Origin: SMWD01 sp964629475
GTDB lineage: Bacteria > Pseudomonadota > Gammaproteobacteria > Steroidobacterales > GCA-2729495
Direction: 5' to 3'
Length of the DNA stretch: 64,000 nt
NCBI GenBank assembly: GCA_964629475.1
Contig: CAZVQW010000016.1
Coordinates: 6,424 to 70,423, forward strand
Part shown: one piece after another, positions 22,792 to 31,108 of the stretch
Layout: every line of letters starts with the position of its first letter
How positions within the stretch are numbered: position 1 is the first letter of the stretch
Notes under the pieces: generated by a model
What the model saw: the letters and a program-made list of their open reading frames with translations, nothing else
Databases searched by the model: none
What the model was told of the DNA's origin: nothing
Made by a program: the position numbers and the translations under genes

Positions 22792-25041
22792 ATGGGTTTA
22801 CTCAAGTACTGGGGTTATCGGGGCGCAGCCGTCGGGATCGCCATGATCATCGGCATGTCGACGCCTGTCGTGGTGGTTACGCCCGCACAAGCGGCTACCG
22901 AAGAAATAACGGTCATCGCGCGAAAGCGGGAAGAGAACCTGCAGGATGTAGCCCTGTCAGTCAGCGCCATGGGTCAGCAGGAAATCGAGGCCAATTTTGC
23001 CACTGACCTTCGCGACCTGGTTTACATCTCGCCCAATACCGTACTTGACGACACCAATCAGGGTCCGGGCGGTGTCGCCGCGGCCTACATTCGCGGCATC
23101 GGCGTATCCGAAGTTGAGAAGAACTTCGATCCGGCCGTCGGCGTGGTCGTGGACGGCGTTTTTCGCGGCACGATGACCGGCAGTATTGTACGGGCGATCG
23201 ATCTGGAGCGTCTGGAGGTGCTGCGTGGCCCGCAGGGAACATTGTTCGGCCGTAATACCATCGGCGGCGTCATCAACATGGAGCGAAGCAAGCCGACCAT
23301 GAGTCTGGGCGGCAAGATTCGCGCCAGCTATGGCAACTACGAAACCTCGGTGCTGGACGGAATTGTTAATTTTGGTAACGGCGACACTTTTGGTGCCAAG
23401 ATAAACGGTGCCTACCATAAGCAGGGCGAAGGTTACTTTACAAACCTGAACAATGGCAGAAAAGACGGCCAGTATGAATATACTGCGGGTGGCATCAACC
23501 TGTTATGGGCCCCGACCGACGGTCTGGAGCTCGAATGGACATCGCAGATCGAGCGTACCGATCAGGACTCGAATCAGCTGTTGAACAACGGTCAACCGGA
23601 CCAGGCTTTTTGCCTGTTTTTCGGCTGGTGTGCTCCGGATACCAGCACACCGGTTTCCGGCGACCGCTACGATGTCCTGCAGGAATATGAGAATTATACG
23701 TGGCCGTTCGGTGCGGCTGATAGTCCGGACTTCGACCACAACGGTCTGTCGCCTTACGATTCGAGCTTCGACGCCGATACCCATCAGCTGGAAGTGCGCT
23801 GGGACATCAATGATGCCTACCGTATCGATTACATCGGCGGCTACTGGGAAACCGAGGAAAAGGTTATTACCGACTGGGATGGTGTAACAGATTTGATTTT
23901 CCATACGGATCGGCCGGCGGAATACGAGCAACTGACCAACGAGCTGCGCCTGACCTACGATGCTGGCGGTAGATTGGTGTACACGGTGGGTGCATATTAC
24001 TGGGATTCCGAGTATGAAATCCGGTTGCTGAGCTGGATCGCCAACGGACCGGGTGATTTCCTGGAACTTCCGCAAACCACCCAGCAGGATAATGAATCCA
24101 TTGCCCTGTTTTTCGAGGGAGACTATACGCTCGGTGACAATTGGACATTTACACTGGGCGGTCGCTGGACCGAAGATGAAAAAACGACATCCCAGGCAGG
24201 CGTCGTGACTGCGTCTGCGAAGGAAGACTGGAATGAATTTACCCCGAAAGCCGCTTTGAAATATCAGATCAACGATGCGTCGATGGTCTACGGGCTCTAT
24301 TCGAGGGGTTACCGCGCCGGCGGGTTCAACGGTCGCGTGGATGGCCTCGACACTGCAACCGTGCCCTACGATCCGGAGACGGTCGATAACTTTGAAATCG
24401 GCTACCGTTCGGAATGGCTGGAACGTCAACTGATTTTTAACGCCACCTTGTTTTACATGGATTACAAGGATAAACAGGAAGAGATTCAACAACCATCTGC
24501 AACCAGTGGTACGGGCCAGGTCACACGCGTGGTTAATGCATCCACGGCGACCATATCGGGCGCTGAGCTGGAACTCACCTGGCTGGCTACAGAGGGCTTG
24601 CTGTTTCGCACCAATCTTGGGTATCTGGACGCAGAGTACGATGATTTTCTTGTCGATGTAGGCACACCAGGTAATCCGGATTTCCAAGATTTCTCTGGCC
24701 TTGATTTCCGGCGCGCGCCCGAGTGGACCTTCAGCCTGGTCGGGGAATATGGGTGGCAGATGGGGCCGGGGTCGGCCATGTTGCATGCTGGCGTGCGCTA
24801 CCTGGACGATCATGAAGTTGATTTCGCCAACAAGCCTGAACTGCACAACGATTCACAGATCCTGGTTGATGCATCATTCAGTTATGACATCAACGACTGG
24901 TACGTAAGCGTGTTCGGACGCAACCTGACGGATGAAGACGGTTACCAGATCGGCTTCGACGTCGCAGGCTTGTGGTCATACGCGGCGCCGCGGGCGCCCC
25001 GAACGTATGGGGTCGAAGTCGGTTTCCGCTTCGGCGAATAG
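22792..25041 (+). CDS. TonB-dependent outer-membrane receptor
   Basis: 749 residues from ATG 22792, preceded by GGGGGG and starting a Sec signal peptide that ends around PAQAATEE. The TonB box-like EEITVIARKREENLQDV follows, then the plug with LEVLRGPQGTLFGRNTIGGVI and a barrel rich in aromatic/Asp motifs, ending TYGVEVGFRFGE. Expected to import a large or hydrophobic nutrient. Divergent from the side-chain-degradation operon and followed by uptake- and activation-type genes, it probably transports that pathway's substrate. An inverted repeat 11 bp past the stop may terminate it. Confidence 0.93.
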   Translation: MGLLKYWGYRGAAVGIAMIIGMSTPVVVVTPAQAATEEITVIARKREENLQDVALSVSAMGQQEIEANFATDLRDLVYISPNTVLDDTNQGPGGVAAAYIRGIGVSEVEKNFDPAVGVVVDGVFRGTMTGSIVRAIDLERLEVLRGPQGTLFGRNTIGGVINMERSKPTMSLGGKIRASYGNYETSVLDGIVNFGNGDTFGAKINGAYHKQGEGYFTNLNNGRKDGQYEYTAGGINLLWAPTDGLELEWTSQIERTDQDSNQLLNNGQPDQAFCLFFGWCAPDTSTPVSGDRYDVLQEYENYTWPFGAADSPDFDHNGLSPYDSSFDADTHQLEVRWDINDAYRIDYIGGYWETEEKVITDWDGVTDLIFHTDRPAEYEQLTNELRLTYDAGGRLVYTVGAYYWDSEYEIRLLSWIANGPGDFLELPQTTQQDNESIALFFEGDYTLGDNWTFTLGGRWTEDEKTTSQAGVVTASAKEDWNEFTPKAALKYQINDASMVYGLYSRGYRAGGFNGRVDGLDTATVPYDPETVDNFEIGYRSEWLERQLIFNATLFYMDYKDKQEEIQQPSATSGTGQVTRVVNASTATISGAELELTWLATEGLLFRTNLGYLDAEYDDFLVDVGTPGNPDFQDFSGLDFRRAPEWTFSLVGEYGWQMGPGSAMLHAGVRYLDDHEVDFANKPELHNDSQILVDASFSYDINDWYVSVFGRNLTDEDGYQIGFDVAGLWSYAAPRAPRTYGVEVGFRFGE

Positions 25042-25051
25042 CCGGGTAGTT

Positions 25052-25098
25052 TGAAAACGGGGCGGGAGTGTAAATTCGCGGACCTGACCCCGTTTTCA
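25052..25098. repeat. 11-bp inverted repeat element, possible terminator
   Basis: TGAAAACGGGG at 25052-25062 and its exact inverse CCCCGTTTTCA at 25088-25098 flank 25 bp containing GGACCTGA. The GGGGTCAGG-like right side recalls the GGGGTCAGAG arm of the element at 14952, suggesting a truncated or related dispersed repeat. It lies 11 bp after the receptor stop and could stop transcription by hairpin formation, although there is no clean T run after the stem. Confidence 0.5.
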
Positions 25099-25192
25099 GG
25101 TTCGCTTGACCATTGCCAGTTACCTTTGTTGGGTATAGGTTGGCAGATAGTCTGTGCGCAGCGCACCGGCCAAATGATACGGAGAAAATCAC

Positions 25193-25762
25193 ATGTCAGA
25201 CGCACCAAAACCAAAATTTGATCCGGTCAAGCTCGAGCAACTCAATGTGGCCACGGATTATCCGATGGAGGAGGATGAGTTCAAGAAACTCTTCTACCAC
25301 AACTGTTACTGCGAGATGGCCCACGTTAACTCAAAGGGCTTTCCGATCGTCACGCCGATGTTCTATGTGGTAATCGACGATATTCTGCACATGAGCAGTA
25401 TCCAGAAGTACCGCCATAAGGTGCATCACCTGGAGAAAGACCCGCGGATTTCAGTGAGTATTCACAACGACGGTTCGAACGTTCGTCATCAGAAGGCAAT
25501 TCTGATCATCGGTCACACGGAAGTGTCCGCGGAGCAGGAATTGATGAAACGGGTGCACTGGGAAATCATCGACAAGTATTTCAATGAGCTCAAGACCGAC
25601 GAAGAGCGGCAAAATGCGTTTACTGCCGTTCACACTCCGCTGCGAACCATCCTGAAAGTCATTCCGACCAAGATCATTACCTGGGATTTCGGCAAGATGC
25701 TCGAGGCCTATGATCCGGGCGTCTGGTTCGGCGAGGCATACAATATGGTCAAGGATCTCTGA
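25193..25762 (+). CDS. Pyridoxamine 5'-phosphate oxidase-family flavin split-barrel protein
   Basis: 189 residues with a split-barrel pattern: an N-terminal helix, then CEMAHVNSKGFPIVTPMFYVVIDDILHM, QKYRHKVHHLEKDPRISVSIHND and a GHTEVS strand. These are the FMN/F420-binding positions of the PNPOx-like superfamily. Members reduce or oxidise small substrates or act as flavin carriers. Ribosome-binding site CGGAG precedes ATG 25193. It is followed 59 bp later by a CoA ligase, implying a role in the same pathway rather than in vitamin B6 synthesis. Reaction unknown. Confidence 0.82.
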   Translation: MSDAPKPKFDPVKLEQLNVATDYPMEEDEFKKLFYHNCYCEMAHVNSKGFPIVTPMFYVVIDDILHMSSIQKYRHKVHHLEKDPRISVSIHNDGSNVRHQKAILIIGHTEVSAEQELMKRVHWEIIDKYFNELKTDEERQNAFTAVHTPLRTILKVIPTKIITWDFGKMLEAYDPGVWFGEAYNMVKDL

Positions 25763-25821
25763 GTGTAGCGACAGACCTGAACGAAAAAGCGGCAAGCACA
25801 AGTCCGCAGGAGGGATATGCT

Positions 25822-27483
25822 ATGGGTCAGTGGGACGATAAATTCGACAGACACGCAAAGAAGTGGGCGTCCTGGACGATGCAGGACTACTCTCAACCGG
25901 ATCGGGTGCTGACCAGCATTATCGAAGACAAGGCCAGGCAGTATCCCGATCATGTGGTGTTTCAGTTTCGCGATGATCCGCTTACGCTCGGCGAGTTCAA
26001 CGAACGCATCAACAAGGCAGCCAATGGATTCCTGAAGCTGGGTGTGCAGAAGGGCGACAAGGTGGCGATCATGCTGCCGAACTGTCCCGAATTTCTTTAT
26101 GCCTGGTTCGGGCTCAACAAGATCGGTGCAGTGGAGGTGCCGATCAATGTGGCGCTGAAGGGAGCCGGGCTGACCTACCAGATCGACCAGTCCGATTGCG
26201 TGGTGCTGGTGGCCGACACAGAGTACCGGGATCGGCTGGATGAGATTTCCGGTGACCTGAAAAAACTCAACCACGCGGTATTTCTGACCACCGGCGACGC
26301 GGATCCTTCCGTGCCCCAGTGGCAAGGCGTGGAAGGTCTGAAGTTCGCGGAACTGATGGATCACTCGGCCGCTTCGCCGGACGTCAGCGTGCATTACAGT
26401 GACCTGGCGACCATCCTGTATACGTCGGGTACGACCGGCGTGTCCAAGGGTGTGATGTTCAGCCACTACTACTGGTATGACGTCTGGTCGGAATCGGTGA
26501 AGTACTCGCGGTACACGGAGGACGATGTGCTCTATACCGGCCTGCCGTTTTTCCACGGTAATGCCCAGGGGATCACCATCGGACCCGCCATCCTTGCCGA
26601 TGCAAAGGCAGTTATCGTGGAGCGGTTTTCTGCGAGCCAGTTATGGGATGACTGCCGGCGCTGGGAATGCACCGAGGCCAACTACATCGGCGGCATCATT
26701 CCGATTCTGCTCAAGCAGTCGCCGCGGGAGAACGATGCCGACAATCCCGTGCGGTTAATGGTGGGTGCTGCGGCGCCTGAAGAAGAGTGGAATGCTTTTC
26801 AGGAGCGCTTCAACACGAAGATTCTGGAAGTCTATGGCATGACCGAGTGCTATTGTTGCCTGGTCAGTCCTTACGATGAACCCCGCGCGGGTGCCTGCGG
26901 CCAGACCATTACCGGTTGGGACGTGAGGATCGTCGACGACGATGACAACGAGTGTAAGCCGGGAAGCCTCGGCGAATTTATTGCCCGCTCGAACAAGATG
27001 CACGTGGGTACGACGGGCTACTACAACAAGCCCGAGGCGACCCTGGAGTTGTTCAAGAATGGCTGGATTCATACCGGCGACCTGGGCCGGATGGATGAGG
27101 ATGGTTACTTTTTCTTCGTGGACCGGAAGAAGCAGGCGATACGTCGTCGCGGCGAGAATATTTCATCCTTTGAGGTGGAAGCAGTTCTCAGTTCTCATAC
27201 GGGTGTGCTGGAATCCTGTGTTGTTGGCGTACCGTCGGATGTCGGCGAAGAGGACGTCAAGGCGGTCGTGGTTCTGAAGGAAGGGCAGTCAGTAACGGAG
27301 GAAGAACTGATTCGCTGGTGTGAACCGCGGATGGCTTACTTTGCCATTCCCCGTTACATCGCGATCCGTGACAGCTTGCCCAAGACACCCAGCGAGCGGG
27401 TGGAGAAATTCAAGCTCAAGGCGGAGGGGATCACCGACGATTGCTGGGACAGGGAGGAAGCCGGCATCGAACTGCAGCGTTAA
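25822..27483 (+). CDS. Acyl-CoA synthetase (AMP-forming ligase, CaiC-like)
   Basis: 553 residues. ANL-family motifs in order: the P-loop-like LYTSGTTGVSKGVMFSH, YGMTECYCCLVSP, and HTGDLGRMDEDGYFFFVDRKKQ with RGENISSFEVE at the hinge. C-terminal LPKTPSERVEKFKLK resembles the carnitine/crotonobetaine-CoA ligase branch. It activates a carboxylic acid with ATP and CoA in the cytoplasm. AGGAGGG precedes the ATG. Between a flavin protein and a KstD-like dehydrogenase, it probably performs the entry activation of an imported acid. Substrate unknown. Confidence 0.93.
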   Translation: MGQWDDKFDRHAKKWASWTMQDYSQPDRVLTSIIEDKARQYPDHVVFQFRDDPLTLGEFNERINKAANGFLKLGVQKGDKVAIMLPNCPEFLYAWFGLNKIGAVEVPINVALKGAGLTYQIDQSDCVVLVADTEYRDRLDEISGDLKKLNHAVFLTTGDADPSVPQWQGVEGLKFAELMDHSAASPDVSVHYSDLATILYTSGTTGVSKGVMFSHYYWYDVWSESVKYSRYTEDDVLYTGLPFFHGNAQGITIGPAILADAKAVIVERFSASQLWDDCRRWECTEANYIGGIIPILLKQSPRENDADNPVRLMVGAAAPEEEWNAFQERFNTKILEVYGMTECYCCLVSPYDEPRAGACGQTITGWDVRIVDDDDNECKPGSLGEFIARSNKMHVGTTGYYNKPEATLELFKNGWIHTGDLGRMDEDGYFFFVDRKKQAIRRRGENISSFEVEAVLSSHTGVLESCVVGVPSDVGEEDVKAVVVLKEGQSVTEEELIRWCEPRMAYFAIPRYIAIRDSLPKTPSERVEKFKLKAEGITDDCWDREEAGIELQR

Positions 27484-27509
27484 GAGAACCAGAAAGCGCA
27501 GAACAAAGT

Positions 27510-29261
27510 GTGAGCAGAAAACCCGAAGTCGTAACGCGGAGACAACTGATCGTGGGAGCGGGCGCGGCAACGGCCTCGCTGGGTGCCATGACGTTGAGTT
27601 CCTGTGATGCCCGAACCGGTCGCCAGTGGGATCACCAAGCAGACATCGTGGTCGTGGGCAGTGGGGTCGGGGCCTCGACGGCCGCGCTGGTGGCACACGA
27701 AAACGGCGATTCGGTCCGGGTCGTTGAGAAAGCCCCAACCTTCGGCGGCACCTCGGCCAAGTCCGCGGGCGTGTTATGGATTCCCAATAATTTTACGCTC
27801 AGGGAAAAGGGCATCGAGGACCGGAAGGAAGATTGTCTCGAGTACATGGCACGTTTCACCTATCCGGAGCGGTACAGCGCGACCGGTTCTAATCTGGGTC
27901 TGAGCAAAGGTGAATTCGATCTTCTCGCAGCTTTTTATGACAATGCCGCGGATGCGGTCGATCGGCTGCGCGCGGCAGGCGCACTGAACCTGGCTGAATG
28001 GCGGATGTTCCAGCTGGACCGTTCGGCCACCGATTACCTGGACCATGTCCCGGAGAACAAAGTTCCGACCGGTCGTGCGCTTGGCCCTGTCACCGATGAC
28101 GGTGGCATCGGTCTGGGGGTGCATATGATGGAGCAGCTGGACCGTGCACTGGCGGCTCGCGACATACCGGTTTTTCTGGAGCACCGCGTAGTCCGGCTGG
28201 TACTCGACGCAGCAGGTCGGGCCATCGGCGTGGAGGCCGAGACTGCGGCGGGGGTGGTTTCTTTTCGGGCGCGCAAGGCCGTGATCTTCGCCACCGGTGG
28301 ATACGTCCACAACCCGGCGTTTCTGGCGCAATACCAGCGCAATCGACTCTATGGTTCCTGCGCCAGTCCGATGGCCACCGGTGATTTTATTAATATCGCC
28401 GGTGCCGCCGGCGCCCGATTGGGGAACATGTCGGGCGCCTGGCGCACCCAGGTCGTGCTGGAGGAGGCGTTGGTTAATTCGGTATTGTCGACCGGCGTGT
28501 TCTTTCCGCCGGGAGACTCGATGTTTCAGGTCAACCGCTACGGTATGCGAGCGGTTAATGAGAATCGAAATTACAATGATCGGACCGAGGTGCACGGCGT
28601 GTACGATCCGTCCGAAGCGGAACATCCGAATCAACTGATGTTCATGATCTACGATCAGCGGACCGCCGAGGCCTTTGCCGGTGTTTATCCATTGCCCGAG
28701 CAACCGTCCGGTTCGCCGCTGGTGCTGGAAGGCACATCCCTGGAAGCACTGGCCGAACACATCGAACAACGCCTGGCTGAGATTGCAGATCAGACGGGTG
28801 CATTTTCACTCGCCCCGTCTTTTGCCAGTAACCTGAAAGCAACTGTCAGTCGCTACAATGGTTTCGCGCATGCCGGCACGGATGAGGATTTTCACCGCGG
28901 CGCCAGCGCCTATGACAGTGAGTGGTACCAGGTATTTTCTCCGCAGCGTGCGAATTCCGGCTGGCCGGCGAACGAGAATCCGAGCATCACCATGCATCCG
29001 TTGCGCGACAGCGGACCCTACTACGCGATTATTCTTGCCGCCGGCGCGCTCGATACCAATGGCGGTCCGGTCATCAACGCCGGCGCACGTATTCTCAACA
29101 CCGATGACGAGCCGATTCCCGGACTCTATGGGGCGGGCAACTGTATCGCCAGTCCGTCGCGTGAAGCATACTTTGGTGCCGGTCATACCCTGGGCATGTC
29201 ACTTACTTTCGGCTATATCGCCGCCAACGCTGCCCATCGCGAGTCGCGGGATTTGGCATAG
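27510..29261 (+). CDS. FAD-dependent 3-ketosteroid-delta1-dehydrogenase-like oxidoreductase, Tat-exported lipoprotein candidate
   Basis: 583 residues from GTG 27510. This start gives a twin-arginine signal: TRRQLIVGAGAA, a hydrophobic core, then a lipobox-like LSSC at about residues 29-32. The FAD-binding motif VVVGSGVGASTAALVA follows, then EKAPTFGGTSAKSAGVLWIPNN, and the C-terminal GLYGAGNCIAS ... AYFGAGHTLGMSLTFGYIA. These match the KstD/fumarate-reductase flavoprotein family, which desaturates steroid A rings or related ketones. Known KstDs are cytoplasmic or membrane-associated, so export with a lipid anchor is unusual. It starts 26 bp after the CoA ligase stop. Confidence 0.85.
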   Translation: MSRKPEVVTRRQLIVGAGAATASLGAMTLSSCDARTGRQWDHQADIVVVGSGVGASTAALVAHENGDSVRVVEKAPTFGGTSAKSAGVLWIPNNFTLREKGIEDRKEDCLEYMARFTYPERYSATGSNLGLSKGEFDLLAAFYDNAADAVDRLRAAGALNLAEWRMFQLDRSATDYLDHVPENKVPTGRALGPVTDDGGIGLGVHMMEQLDRALAARDIPVFLEHRVVRLVLDAAGRAIGVEAETAAGVVSFRARKAVIFATGGYVHNPAFLAQYQRNRLYGSCASPMATGDFINIAGAAGARLGNMSGAWRTQVVLEEALVNSVLSTGVFFPPGDSMFQVNRYGMRAVNENRNYNDRTEVHGVYDPSEAEHPNQLMFMIYDQRTAEAFAGVYPLPEQPSGSPLVLEGTSLEALAEHIEQRLAEIADQTGAFSLAPSFASNLKATVSRYNGFAHAGTDEDFHRGASAYDSEWYQVFSPQRANSGWPANENPSITMHPLRDSGPYYAIILAAGALDTNGGPVINAGARILNTDDEPIPGLYGAGNCIASPSREAYFGAGHTLGMSLTFGYIAANAAHRESRDLA

Positions 29262-29291
29262 ACGGATGGATGTCTGCGGAGGGATCTATAT

Positions 29292-29789
29292 ATGACTTTG
29301 GTTGATGATGCGCAAACGCAAATCGCCGCGCTGACCCAGCGTATCGATGAGTTGGAAAGCCGCGCAGCGTTGCGGGATTTGGTCACTGACTATTGCCTGG
29401 GTTTCGATACCCATGACTGGGATCGGTTCATCTCGATCTGGCATGCGGACGCTGTCTGGGAAATCGGCCCGCCGTTCGGTACTTTTGCGGGGCATGATGG
29501 CATTCGCAAAGCGGTTCAAGAAGTTCTGTATCCTGTCTGGCGCGAGACCCACCACCTGACCACGAACCTGCGACTGAACTTCGATGATCCCGACCATGCT
29601 CGTGGTGTTTGCAATGTCGATTGCATGGGTGCGACTAAAGACGACATAGTGCAAATGATCAGTGCGACTTACACGGATGACTTTGAACGGCGCGATGGAG
29701 TCTGGAAGATTGCCCGACGCAACGTCGTGATCCATTACTTCAATCCGATTCCCGAAGCCGAGATGAGCTCGCCGGCAGCGGCCGAGTGA
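29292..29789 (+). CDS. NTF2-like (SnoaL/ketosteroid-isomerase-fold) protein
   Basis: 165 residues. The cone-shaped NTF2 fold is indicated by ALRDLVTDYCLGFDTHDWDRFISIWHADAVWEIG near the start, the HHLTTNLRLNF strand and a final WKIARRNVVIHYFNPI. Members include delta5-ketosteroid isomerases, polyketide cyclases, dehydratases and dehydrochlorinases. GGAGGG precedes ATG 29292, and the stop overlaps the SRPBCC gene by GTGA. Two further NTF2-like genes (30292, 59179) are in the window. A double-bond isomerase acting after the KstD-like enzyme is plausible but unproven. Confidence 0.85.
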   Translation: MTLVDDAQTQIAALTQRIDELESRAALRDLVTDYCLGFDTHDWDRFISIWHADAVWEIGPPFGTFAGHDGIRKAVQEVLYPVWRETHHLTTNLRLNFDDPDHARGVCNVDCMGATKDDIVQMISATYTDDFERRDGVWKIARRNVVIHYFNPIPEAEMSSPAAAE

Positions 29790-30232
29790 CCCACCGCGAA
29801 TCGATCACACACGCAGAAGAGTTTGATGCTCCGGCATCAGCGGTCTGGGATCTGCTTGCCGATTGGGGCGGCATTGTCGACTGGATGCCCAACAACGCTA
29901 TTGCGAGCCTCCGACTTGAGGGCTCGGGTGTTGGTGCAGTTCGTCATTTAATTACCAGACAGAATGTCCCCCTGTCCGAGAGGCTCGATGCTCTGGATCA
30001 GGAATCCGGAATTCTGGCGCTGTCCCTGGTCAATGATTTACCGTGGGGGCTGTTGTCGTATCGCGCGAAAGGGCAGCTCGAAGCTCTGTCCGAGACAAAG
30101 TGCAGGCTGACCTGGCAAGGTACCCCGGAACTGGCGGCACGCGGGCCGGAATACGACAGGGTCATTGTGCTGCTGAAAAAATCATACGCCAATATGTTTT
30201 CCGGAATCCGGCGTGTAGTAGAAGCGGCTTGA
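29786..30232 (+). CDS. SRPBCC (START/polyketide-cyclase-like) family protein
   Basis: 148 residues from a GTG that overlaps the preceding stop (GTGA). The helix-grip pattern shows EEFDAPASAVWDLLADWGGIVDWMP at the N-terminus, central strands, and the long C-terminal helix DRVIVLLKKSYANMFSGIRRVV. Such proteins bind hydrophobic ligands and act as cyclases, dehydratases or carriers. Translational coupling with the NTF2-like gene suggests they act on the same hydrophobic intermediate. No catalytic residues can be assigned. Confidence 0.82.
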   Translation: MTHRESITHAEEFDAPASAVWDLLADWGGIVDWMPNNAIASLRLEGSGVGAVRHLITRQNVPLSERLDALDQESGILALSLVNDLPWGLLSYRAKGQLEALSETKCRLTWQGTPELAARGPEYDRVIVLLKKSYANMFSGIRRVVEAA

Positions 30233-30291
30233 GCGTGAATGAGTTGTGATGTAGGACTTAATTACCTCCTGCAGGCCGGTTGTATCTATAG

Positions 30292-30879
30292 TCAATCGCG
30301 TCGATAGACCGGGTCGCTCTTGCTGCGTTCACCGCGAATCTTCAGCACACTGAACATGCCTTCGTCCCAAATGGAGGCATTCGGGAGATTCTGGTTCCAG
30401 TCCATCACTACAGTGCGGCGCTTAATTCGCCAGTCGCCGTTTCGTTTCTCCAGTTTGTCGATATATCGCCCGCCGTAGAAAAAGTCCTGGGGCCCCTCAG
30501 TTCCCGACTCGACACCGAGTGCCGCCAGATAGGTGGGCCCGAATACGTCACGAATTCCCTCCGTAGTGCTCTTGGACCGGTGATACGCCAGGAGATAAGC
30601 CTCGGTGTAGGCGATATCACCGTCGATTTCCATATGTACATTGCAGATTGCATGCTGGGTGACGTCGAACCATTTCTGGATCTCGTCAATAATGAACACC
30701 GCAAACTCCTGGGCATTACCATTGAACACGCCGTGCTCGTCATAGCCATCTGGCCAGTAAACGGTTTTCATCGCCTCCACGTCGCACCGGTCCAGAGCCC
30801 GACAATATCGCGTCAGCACATCGTAGATTTTCTGCCGATCAATGATCTCCTGAAGTTCTGCAGGTAATGTATTCACCAT
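30292..30879 (-). CDS. NTF2-like (SnoaL-like) protein
   Basis: 195 residues from ATG 30879, chosen because GGGAG lies 8 bp upstream; the frame is open to a TTG two codons earlier. DVLTRYCRALDRCDVEAMKTVYWPDGYDEHG and KRNGDWRIKRRTVVMDWNQN are the usual NTF2-fold ends of the SnoaL-like group that includes gamma-HCH dehydrochlorinase and scytalone dehydratase relatives. Probably a dehydratase or isomerase without cofactor. It follows a CoA ligase gene on the same strand but across a 229-bp gap, so it has its own promoter region (see 31020-31038). Confidence 0.85.
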   Translation of the reverse strand: MVNTLPAELQEIIDRQKIYDVLTRYCRALDRCDVEAMKTVYWPDGYDEHGVFNGNAQEFAVFIIDEIQKWFDVTQHAICNVHMEIDGDIAYTEAYLLAYHRSKSTTEGIRDVFGPTYLAALGVESGTEGPQDFFYGGRYIDKLEKRNGDWRIKRRTVVMDWNQNLPNASIWDEGMFSVLKIRGERSKSDPVYRRD

Positions 30880-31019
30880 TTTCAATTCTCCCTAATTCTT
30901 CGCTACAGGGCCCACTCGAATGTCTGTTTTCTGGTCTTGCTCAGGTTTCATGGACTTCCTAAAACGGGTTGATAAAACCCGCGTAGGTGCGTCCCTTATG
31001 CTCGTATATGGACAGCGAC

Positions 31020-31038
31020 CACGCTGCATGACGCCGTA
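31020..31038. promoter_or_regulatory. Candidate operator shared with 62436-62454
   Basis: GGACAGCGACCACGCTGCA occurs upstream of the NTF2-like gene. A 17-of-19 match (GGACAGCGACCATGCTACA) lies upstream of the TetR gene at 62485. The core GACAGC-N6-GCT is an imperfect inverted repeat. Both sites belong to cassettes with paralogous TetR, CoA-ligase and NTF2-like genes. The remainder of the 30880-31108 gap shows only a small CGGGTT/AACCCG hairpin near 30965. Confidence 0.4.
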
Positions 31039-31108
31039 TCCAGCCGAGCAACTCAACCGCACAGTCAAACCGTCGCCGGTAAGAGTGTTTCCCAATGTCT
31101 GTCGCCGA

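Noticed and set aside
23503..24846. Long minus-strand open frame (447 codons) opposite the second TonB receptor
   Set aside because: Lies fully inside a gene with clear homology; its composition is low-complexity Arg/Ile/Gln without recognisable motifs, signal or ribosome-binding site. It reflects codon bias of the opposite strand.
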